From Limosilactobacillus reuteri (GTDB taxonomy: Bacteria > Bacillota > Bacilli > Lactobacillales > Lactobacillaceae), in assembly GCF_013694365.1 (NCBI RefSeq), contig NZ_CP059275.1, forward strand, positions 1,364,001-1,428,000: a stretch of 64,000 bases of DNA. The letters run 5' to 3'. A program made the position numbers and the translations under genes. Shown one piece after another: positions 57,603 through 64,000 of this stretch (position 1 is the stretch's first letter; the number at the start of each line of letters is the position of its first letter). The notes below the pieces were generated by a model that had not been told where the DNA came from, did not search any database, and saw only the letters and a program-made list of their open reading frames with translations.

Positions 57603-58613
57603 ATGAATGATAAGGTAACAATAAAGACGATTGCAAAAATTGCTAATGTTTCGCATACAACTGTTTCGCGGGCGCTAAATGATAGTCCGTTAGTTAAAGA
57701 AAAAACTAAGAAAGAAATTAGAGAGATTGCAGAACGATTAAATTATTCGCCTAATTTAAATGCTAAAGCTCTTGTTGAGCATCGTTCATTTATTATTGCC
57801 GTTTATTTTACTGATTTAAATAGTGGAACGTCTCCTAGTTTTATGTCAGAAATGCTCCACCAAATAAAAGAAATGTTACCAGCTGGATATGAAATAGCGA
57901 TCGATAGCTTTGAAGGATTACGCCGTGCTAATCAATCAATAAATTTGCGGTTTGATGGGGCGTTAGTTGTTAGCCAATCAACAACCGATGACATCTATAT
58001 CGACCAGTTGGCTAAAACGGGGAAGCCAGTAGTTGTTTTAAATAGAAAGATTGAGCGTGATGATCTTTTTAATTATGCATCTGATGATTATTCTGGAACT
58101 GTAACTGCAATTGAATATCTCTTGCGAATGGGGCATAAAAAAATTGGAATTATTTCGGGGAAAGAGGAGTTTGCGTCATCTCAAAATCGGCTGAATGCTT
58201 TTATTGATATTTTGAATAAGCATAATATTAACTTAAATGATAATTGGATGGTGATGGGAGACTACAGTGTTAAATCAGGATATAATGCTATGGAAAAAAT
58301 CTTAAATACAAGCGAACTACCTACTTGTATTTTCGCATCTAATGACGATATGGCGATGGGAGCTATTCGTGCATGCCAGGATTATGGATTTGATGTTCCG
58401 GATCAAATTTCGTTTGTGGGATTTGATGATAGTGCATATTCTAATTATTTCATTCCAAGATTAACAACGATAAAAAAACCAATGCGTGAAATTACAAACA
58501 AAGGGCTAAAAACGTTAAATAATCTTATTAATAATAAGAATATTACACCTATTGAATTTATGAATATAAAGCCATCATTAGTAGTCCGTGAATCCGTAAA
58601 AAAAATAAATTAG
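57603..58613 (+). CDS. LacI-family regulator, probable repressor of the uronate genes
   Basis: The product is 336 residues. A LacI helix-turn-helix with hinge is at the N-terminus (TIKTIAKIANVSHTTVSRAL, then RLNYSPNLNAKALVE). A periplasmic-binding-protein-like ligand domain follows, with FDGALVVSQSTTDD, ASDDYSGTVTAIEYLLRMGH, IGIISG, ASNDDMAMGAIRACQD and FVGFDDSAYSNYFIPRLTT. It precedes a transporter, uxaC and uxaB, so it most likely represses hexuronate use and is released by a uronate or intermediate. The operator is not visible because spacer DNA is absent. Confidence 0.88.
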   Translation: MNDKVTIKTIAKIANVSHTTVSRALNDSPLVKEKTKKEIREIAERLNYSPNLNAKALVEHRSFIIAVYFTDLNSGTSPSFMSEMLHQIKEMLPAGYEIAIDSFEGLRRANQSINLRFDGALVVSQSTTDDIYIDQLAKTGKPVVVLNRKIERDDLFNYASDDYSGTVTAIEYLLRMGHKKIGIISGKEEFASSQNRLNAFIDILNKHNINLNDNWMVMGDYSVKSGYNAMEKILNTSELPTCIFASNDDMAMGAIRACQDYGFDVPDQISFVGFDDSAYSNYFIPRLTTIKKPMREITNKGLKTLNNLINNKNITPIEFMNIKPSLVVRESVKKIN

Positions 58614-60083
58614 TTGGATACCACATCTACTAAAGATTCTGTAAAAGATAATCAAGCAAATACTGTGGCGAAAACTGACAACTTCAACAAACGAATTCCT
58701 ACTCACCAAAAGATTTTTTACGGTTTTGGGGATTTTGGTAATGGATTTATGTTTGACTTGGGTCAGGCTTATTTAACTAAGTTTTGGATTGACGCAGCGG
58801 GTATTGGGGCTGGAGCAGTTGCTGGTATTTTTGCGTTTACAAAGATTTTTGATGCTTTTATGGACCCAATCGCAGGCTCATTTGTTGATGGTCGAAAGAA
58901 TATCGGTAAGCGAGGGAAGTTCCGTCCAGTAATGATGATTTCAGCAATTATTCTTGGAATTATGACGGTTGTTACATTTACAATGCCGATGGGACTAACA
59001 ACAACACAAAAAATAATTTATGCCTACGCGGTTTATATGATTTGGGGTGTAGTTTACTCATTTACTAACGATCCATATGGGTCGCTAGCGTCTGTTATGT
59101 CGCGGAATCCGCAAGATCGGAGCTTCATGGCGACTACCCGTCAAGTTGGTTCAGTTGGTGCCCAATTTATTGCTGGTGTTGCATTTATTCCGCTAATGGA
59201 AATGGTTGGGGGCGGCATGAGTAGTAAAGACCAACTACACGGTTATTTCTTTGCTGCTACAGTCTTTGCAATCATCGGTGTTCTAATGTTTGCCGTTTGT
59301 TACTTTGGCACAAAAGAAAATGTTAAAGTTCACCGTGATAAGAATGCTAAGCGTGAAGGATTCAAGGATTATATTAAGGTAGTTTTCACCAATGGTCCAT
59401 TAGGCGCTTTAATTTTAATGACATTGTTCACGATTTCAGCAATGAATACTAATAACCAAATGATGGTTTTCTATGCTCAATACAATTTAGGTAATATTGG
59501 CTTACAGCCGGTTATCAATGCTGTTATGATGGGATGTTCAATTGTTGGGGTATTTATGATTCCTGCTTTAACTAAGAAATTTGGTCAAAAGCGGACTGCA
59601 ATGTGGTCATTCGTTGTTGGTGCAATCGCTAATATCGTAAACTTCTTCTTACCAACAAATGTGATTACTTTTATCGTACTAGTTACAATCGGTTACACGG
59701 CTTTGGCTATTCCTAATGGTATTACTTGGGCAATGGTTTCTAACGCGATTGATTATGGTGAGTGGCATACAGGAATGCGTAAAGAAGGTATTACTTACGC
59801 TGCCTTTAACTTCTCACGGAAAATTGCTCAATCAATTGCGGCATTAGTTAGTGCTGGTGTCCTTGCCGTTACTGGTTATGTTGCCAATGCTCACCAAACT
59901 GCTCGGACCCTTCAAGGAATTAAGGCAGCGATGACCCTTTATCCTGGCTTTTGCTTAATCATGGCCGCAATTATCATTGGTTTCTTGTATAAGATCAGTG
60001 ATAGCAAGTTTAAGCAAATCGCTACCGACCTTGATAATGGTAAGTGGGAAAATGGTGTTATTGGTGACGAGGATGTTAAATAG
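58614..60083 (+). CDS. GPH-family sugar:cation symporter, probable hexuronate/glucuronide transporter
   Basis: The product is 489 residues with a TTG start and about 12 membrane helices. It has the glycoside-pentoside-hexuronide pattern, including FYGFGDFGNGFMFDLG near residue 35 and KIFDAFMDPIAGSFVDGRKN in the loop after helix 2. Relatives such as UidB/GusB import glucuronides by proton or sodium symport. Being directly upstream of uxaC and next to the LacI regulator, it probably brings in glucuronate, galacturonate or a glucuronide. Exact substrate unproven. Confidence 0.88.
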   Translation: MDTTSTKDSVKDNQANTVAKTDNFNKRIPTHQKIFYGFGDFGNGFMFDLGQAYLTKFWIDAAGIGAGAVAGIFAFTKIFDAFMDPIAGSFVDGRKNIGKRGKFRPVMMISAIILGIMTVVTFTMPMGLTTTQKIIYAYAVYMIWGVVYSFTNDPYGSLASVMSRNPQDRSFMATTRQVGSVGAQFIAGVAFIPLMEMVGGGMSSKDQLHGYFFAATVFAIIGVLMFAVCYFGTKENVKVHRDKNAKREGFKDYIKVVFTNGPLGALILMTLFTISAMNTNNQMMVFYAQYNLGNIGLQPVINAVMMGCSIVGVFMIPALTKKFGQKRTAMWSFVVGAIANIVNFFLPTNVITFIVLVTIGYTALAIPNGITWAMVSNAIDYGEWHTGMRKEGITYAAFNFSRKIAQSIAALVSAGVLAVTGYVANAHQTARTLQGIKAAMTLYPGFCLIMAAIIIGFLYKISDSKFKQIATDLDNGKWENGVIGDEDVK

Positions 60084-61553
60084 ATGACACTACTTGATAA
60101 AGATTTTTTGTTAACTAATGAATGGGGTAAAAAGTTATTCTTTGACTATGCTAAAGACATGCCAATCATCGACTTTCACTGTCACTTAAATCCAGAAGAA
60201 ATTTACGAGAATAAAAACTATACCAATATCACGCGAGTTTGGATTAATGAAGACCACTATGGTGACCATTATAAATGGCGTCTAATGCGTGCTAACGGTG
60301 TTCCAGAAGAATTAATTACTGGTGACGGTGATGATTATGAGAAGTTCCTTGCCTGGGCAGGGACGATCGAAAAGGCTGTTGGTAATCCGGTTTACGAATG
60401 GACTCATCTTGAATTACGGCGATTCTTTGGGATTGATAAACCATTGACGCGAAAGAATGCTCCGGAAGTTTGGAAGAAGGCTAATGCATTACTACAAACT
60501 GAAGACTTCAAGCCACGTAACCTTATCAAATTGTCAAATGTTAAGGCAGTCTGCACTACCGATGATCCTGCATCTGACCTTCATTATCACAAACTTTTGA
60601 AGAAGGATGAACGGGAAAATGGCTTCCGGACACTCCCAGCTATGCGCCCAGATAATTTGATTCAAATTAATAAGCCAACCTTTGCTGAATATATTAAAAA
60701 ACTTAGCAAAGTCTCGGGTGTTGAAATTAACTCATTCCGTGATTTAATTCGCGCAATGGATCAACGTTTCCAATTCTTCAGTGAAATGGGTGGCCGGTTA
60801 TCTGATCATTCATTATTAACTTATCATTACGCTGAAGCTACTAATGAAGAACTTGATGCAATTATGAAGAAAGCTGAAGCAAACGAAGAAGTAACCGGTG
60901 TTGAATACGACAAATGGTTAACGATGTTCCTTGAAGAAATGATGAAGTTGAACACTAAGTACAACTGGACGATGCAATTTCACATTAACTCTATTCGAGA
61001 CCTTAACCACCCAATGTTTGAACAACTCGGTCAAGATACTGGATATGATGCAATGGGAACTCAACCAGATATTGTTGCTCACATGCAAAAGCTTTACACT
61101 AAGATGCGTGATACAAATGATATTCCTAAGACGATCTTCTATTCCCTTAATCCAAATGATTGGATGCAATTAGTAACCTTAATGGGTTGCTTCCTTGAAG
61201 GTGGAAAGCAACGAATGCAATTGGGTGCTGCATGGTGGTTTAATGATACTGCTGAGGGAATGACTACCCAATTACGTGATTTTGCTCAACAAAGCCTTTT
61301 ACCAAACTTTGTCGGGATGTTAACAGACTCACGGAGCTTTCTTTCATATCCACGGCATGAATATTTCCGGCGGGTATTATGTAACTTTATTGGTAGCTTG
61401 GTTGAACAAGGGCGGGCACCTGAAGATAAAGAATACCTTGGTAAGATTGTTCAAGATGTTGCCTATAATAATGCTTATGAATACTTTGGATTTTTTGATG
61501 ATGCCACACCTGAGGAGTTATTCGCAAAGCATGAAAATCCATTTCAATATTAA
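60084..61553 (+). CDS. uxaC: Glucuronate isomerase
   Basis: UxaC converts D-glucuronate to D-fructuronate and D-galacturonate to D-tagaturonate, the first step of hexuronate catabolism. The 489-residue product has the metal-binding IIDFHCHLNPEEIYENK near residue 28, VKAVCTTDDPASDL, TYHYAEATNEELD and the C-terminal DSRSFLSYPRHEYFRRVLCN. Length is a little over the 460-470 of E. coli but in the range of Gram-positive enzymes. It sits in the uronate cluster ahead of uxaB. Confidence 0.95.
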   Translation: MTLLDKDFLLTNEWGKKLFFDYAKDMPIIDFHCHLNPEEIYENKNYTNITRVWINEDHYGDHYKWRLMRANGVPEELITGDGDDYEKFLAWAGTIEKAVGNPVYEWTHLELRRFFGIDKPLTRKNAPEVWKKANALLQTEDFKPRNLIKLSNVKAVCTTDDPASDLHYHKLLKKDERENGFRTLPAMRPDNLIQINKPTFAEYIKKLSKVSGVEINSFRDLIRAMDQRFQFFSEMGGRLSDHSLLTYHYAEATNEELDAIMKKAEANEEVTGVEYDKWLTMFLEEMMKLNTKYNWTMQFHINSIRDLNHPMFEQLGQDTGYDAMGTQPDIVAHMQKLYTKMRDTNDIPKTIFYSLNPNDWMQLVTLMGCFLEGGKQRMQLGAAWWFNDTAEGMTTQLRDFAQQSLLPNFVGMLTDSRSFLSYPRHEYFRRVLCNFIGSLVEQGRAPEDKEYLGKIVQDVAYNNAYEYFGFFDDATPEELFAKHENPFQY

Positions 61554-62759
61554 ATGAAGTATTCAGGAGAACCATTAAATATTTTACATACCATTGGGTT
61601 AAAAGAACTTTACCCAATTATTCGCATTAGCTTTTTTGTAAATGGTAACTTTGATATTAGTCGCTTTAAACGGGCAATTATATTATCTAGCAAGGTCATT
61701 CCCGAGTTGTTTTGTAAATATTCGCTTGCCGATAATTCTTTCATTCCTGTTACCGACGATTTAGAAGGAGTAATGTTTACTGATATTGATCCTGACCTTG
61801 ATATTGGACGGTGGGATCTTTTTGCAGACCCGCAATTACGAATATATCTTAATAAGCAACGGGTAACGATTTTTATTAGTCATATTCTTACCGATGGGGC
61901 GGGGAGTAAACAGTTACTATATTTATTAGCACATGCTTATAATACCGGAACAGTCGATAATTACCAGAACCACCAAGATATCGAGTGGTTACGTAAACTT
62001 TTAAAACAACATCCGGTAAAAACTAATCGTAATATTGACCATCCCGCAAAACCGTTAAGCTTACCAGCACTTGCCGAAGTGAATAGGCAGCATCGCCGAA
62101 CATTTGCAATTAGTTTAACTGTTGCTGATAGTAAAAAGCTAGCAGAAGCTGCGCACCGGGAAGGGGTAACACTTAATGATCTCTTTATGGCCGCATTCGG
62201 GCAAGCTGTCCAACGTTATTCGGATACTGATATGATTTCATTAGCTTGCCCTACAGACATGCGACAATTTATTTCCGGACAAAAGCAGTTAAGGATAGCG
62301 AACCATACTTCTCGCTATAATATTTCAGTTAAGTCAAAGTTAACAGCGCCATTTGAAGATTTAGTGCAATCAGTTCATCAAGCAATGCAACAAAATAAAG
62401 ATAATTTTCAGTGTTTTCAATCAGTTAAGTCATTAATCGATAATTACGATACCTCTTCGCTAGATGAATTGCAGCAAACGGTAGAAGAGAACTATCATGT
62501 ACGAAGCATTTCATATACTAATTTTGGAATAATTAATGACCAACTCTTTAAATTCAATCAGTGTAATATTGCCGACTTTCGAATGCTGGGAACCTATCGG
62601 CGATACCCAATGTTTCAGATAGCAGTTAGTACGTATCATCAACGAATCAACCTCGCATTTGCAATGATTGGCAACGATGCTGAGGAACGAATGGGACAAG
62701 CAATCACAATGACCATGATGGATTTATTACAGAAATATGCAGAAAAATATAATTTCTAG
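61554..62759 (+). CDS. Condensation-domain/CAT-like acyltransferase superfamily protein, function unknown
   Basis: The product is 401 residues and soluble-looking. An HxxxDG motif, HILTDG, is at residues 110-115, preceded by a strand (RVTIFIS) and followed by GSKQLLYLLAHAYNTG, the pattern of condensation-domain and chloramphenicol-acetyltransferase-like enzymes. A second region (GVTLNDLFMAAFGQAVQRYS) also fits this fold. There is no carrier-protein or adenylation domain. It could acylate a small alcohol or sugar, or have lost activity. No such step is known in uronate breakdown, so its place between uxaC and uxaB is odd. Confidence 0.7.
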   Translation: MKYSGEPLNILHTIGLKELYPIIRISFFVNGNFDISRFKRAIILSSKVIPELFCKYSLADNSFIPVTDDLEGVMFTDIDPDLDIGRWDLFADPQLRIYLNKQRVTIFISHILTDGAGSKQLLYLLAHAYNTGTVDNYQNHQDIEWLRKLLKQHPVKTNRNIDHPAKPLSLPALAEVNRQHRRTFAISLTVADSKKLAEAAHREGVTLNDLFMAAFGQAVQRYSDTDMISLACPTDMRQFISGQKQLRIANHTSRYNISVKSKLTAPFEDLVQSVHQAMQQNKDNFQCFQSVKSLIDNYDTSSLDELQQTVEENYHVRSISYTNFGIINDQLFKFNQCNIADFRMLGTYRRYPMFQIAVSTYHQRINLAFAMIGNDAEERMGQAITMTMMDLLQKYAEKYNF

Positions 62760-62939
62760 ATGAGTTTAATTAAAAGCTTAATTGTTGTAGTTATAGCTAT
62801 TGTTCTATTGGTTGGCGGTGTTAGCGCAAGTTCTATCTATACCGCAAAGAAAAACGTTAATAGCCATGACCTTAGTTACCAAATGACAAATATTGTAAAT
62901 AAAAATAAAGAAACAGTTGATTACCAGTTAAATAAGTAG
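62760..62939 (+). CDS. Small 59-residue membrane peptide
   Basis: A short frame from ATG 62760 to TAG 62937-62939 encodes 59 residues. It has one N-terminal membrane helix (SLIKSLIVVVIAIVLLVGGV) and a polar, Asn/Lys-rich outer or inner tail (KKNVNSHDLSYQMTNIVNKN). I recognise no family. The helix plus ASS after it could also be a signal peptide. It exactly fills the space between the acyltransferase-like gene and uxaB. A single-helix partner of the neighbouring acyltransferase or transporter is possible but not shown. Confidence 0.6.
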   Translation: MSLIKSLIVVVIAIVLLVGGVSASSIYTAKKNVNSHDLSYQMTNIVNKNKETVDYQLNK

Positions 62940-64000
62940 ATGGAAAGTCTAAATAATAGTTTTCGTAAATTGCCACAATATCCTAATAAAGTAATTCAGT
63001 TTGGTGAAGGAAACTTCTTACGAGCCTTTATTGATTGGCAAATTCAGCAGATGAATAAGCAAGGATTGTTTAAGGGCGGTGTCCAGATTGTACAGCCGTT
63101 ACCAACAGGGCGTGTAAAGGAACTTGATGCGCAGGATGATCTTTATACTGTATTACTTGAAGGTATTTTAAATGGTGAAAAGATCCAAAGTCATGAAATC
63201 ATTGAATCGGTAAATGGAACTGTTAATCCATATACTGATTATGATAAGTACCTAGCACTTGCTGAAGATGACAACATTGAAGTTATTTTTTCTAATACCA
63301 CTGAAGCAGGAATTGCGTTTGATAAGAATGATACCCTTGAAAAAATTAAAAATGGTGAAAAGAGTTCATATCCTGCTAAGTTAACCGCTTTGCTTTACCA
63401 TCGATTTAAACTCGGTAAGAAAGGTTTCCATATCATTCCATGTGAGTTGATCAACCACAATGGTGACGCATTGAAGAAGACGATTTTACAATATGCTGAT
63501 TTATGGAATCTCGGACAGGACTTTGTTGATTGGATTAATAATGATAATGAATTTTACTCCACATTAGTTGATCGGATTGTTCCTGGCTATCCACGTGATC
63601 GTGCTGCTGACTTAGAAAAAGAGTGGGGTTATAAAGATCAAAATATGGTTAAGACTGAGCCGTTCTTAATTTTTGTAATTGAAGGTAACAAAGATATTGA
63701 AAAAGTTTTGCCACTTAAGGAAGCTGGCATTAATCTTGTGGTTACCGATGATATGCAACCATATCGTAATCGAAAGGTATCTATCCTTAATGGACCTCAT
63801 ACAACAATGTCTCCAATTGGTCGCCTAGCTGGATTAGAAAGTGTTGGTCAGGTAATGGCTGATAAGGACTTCTATAAGTTTATTGACGATGAAATGCATA
63901 AAGAAATTATTCCAGTTGTTCCATTACCAAAAGAAGAATTAGAGAGCTATGCCAAGGGAATTCAAGAACGTTTTGAGAATCCGTATGTTAAACACCAACT
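62940..64000 (+). CDS. uxaB: Tagaturonate reductase (altronate oxidoreductase), cut by window end
   Basis: UxaB reduces D-tagaturonate to D-altronate with NADH, the step after uxaC in galacturonate use. The visible 353 residues match the family in order: QFGEGNFLRAFIDWQI near residue 20, FSNTTEAGIAFD near 118, HIIPCELINHNGDALKK, STLVDRIVPGYPRD near 205 and ILNGPHTTMSPIGRLAG near 282. The gene runs off the right edge. The motif set fits UxaB better than the fructuronate reductase UxuB. Altronate dehydratase (uxaA) and KDG genes may lie beyond the window. Confidence 0.93.
   Translation, partial: MESLNNSFRKLPQYPNKVIQFGEGNFLRAFIDWQIQQMNKQGLFKGGVQIVQPLPTGRVKELDAQDDLYTVLLEGILNGEKIQSHEIIESVNGTVNPYTDYDKYLALAEDDNIEVIFSNTTEAGIAFDKNDTLEKIKNGEKSSYPAKLTALLYHRFKLGKKGFHIIPCELINHNGDALKKTILQYADLWNLGQDFVDWINNDNEFYSTLVDRIVPGYPRDRAADLEKEWGYKDQNMVKTEPFLIFVIEGNKDIEKVLPLKEAGINLVVTDDMQPYRNRKVSILNGPHTTMSPIGRLAGLESVGQVMADKDFYKFIDDEMHKEIIPVVPLPKEELESYAKGIQERFENPYVKHQ

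Overview
The window is low-GC Firmicute DNA and almost certainly comes from a lactobacillus, most likely Limosilactobacillus reuteri or a near relative. The evidence is the mevalonate-pathway mvaS, the PolC/DnaB/GdpP set, DnaJ and ribosomal proteins typical of that group, frequent TTG/GTG starts, and IS30, IS21 and uronate genes common in host-associated lactobacilli. The species call rests on remembered protein similarity, not on a search.

The most striking property is architectural. Nearly every gene starts on the base after the previous stop codon, all genes read on the + strand, and promoters, most Shine-Dalgarno sites, CIRCE elements and terminators are missing. At five junctions a short sequence is written twice, which is what results when two overlapping genes are each copied out in full and joined. 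Some gene orders (UPF0210 before its ACT partner, lexA co-directional with ynzC) fit genes having been turned into sense orientation one by one. I read the window as a concatenation of annotated genes, not native contiguous chromosome. Missing regulation, spacing and strand therefore cannot be interpreted biologically. The coding sequences themselves look natural.

Layout. 1-10407: gyrA (3' part), rpsF-ssb-rpsR, a broken deoC with its SorC-type regulator, gdpP-rplI-dnaC, an MFS transporter, a zinc-ribbon protein and a PPK2 kinase. 10408-14215: a frameshifted Fic gene, tRNA-Lys(CUU), a MarR regulator with an ABC exporter, and a 267-base hairpin-rich non-coding stretch. 14216-19828: RNase H, mvaS, lexA, ynzC, yneF, a plsC-like gene, a tRNA methyltransferase, a GIY-YIG protein and a D-2-hydroxyacid dehydrogenase. 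19829-45301: the classic housekeeping run rpsB-tsf-pyrH-frr-uppS-cdsA-rseP-proS-polC, rimP-nusA-ylxR-ylxQ-infB-rbfA-truB-ribF, then hrcA-grpE-dnaK-dnaJ and lepA. 45302-49256: an accessory block with a tyrosine integrase, an Abi_2/HEPN abortive-infection protein, two small unknown genes and two catalytically dead IS30 remnants in tandem. 49257-57602: mixed metabolic and surface genes around a decayed IS21. 57603-64000: a hexuronate locus (LacI regulator, GPH transporter, uxaC, an unexpected condensation-type acyltransferase, a 59-residue membrane peptide, uxaB cut by the window edge).

The best candidates for unexplored biology are the integrase/Abi/small-gene block and the acyltransferase plus membrane peptide inside the uronate locus. 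Broken genes are deoC (nonsense), fic and istB (frameshifts), istA (5' truncation), the UPF0210 gene (3' frameshift) and the IS30 copies.
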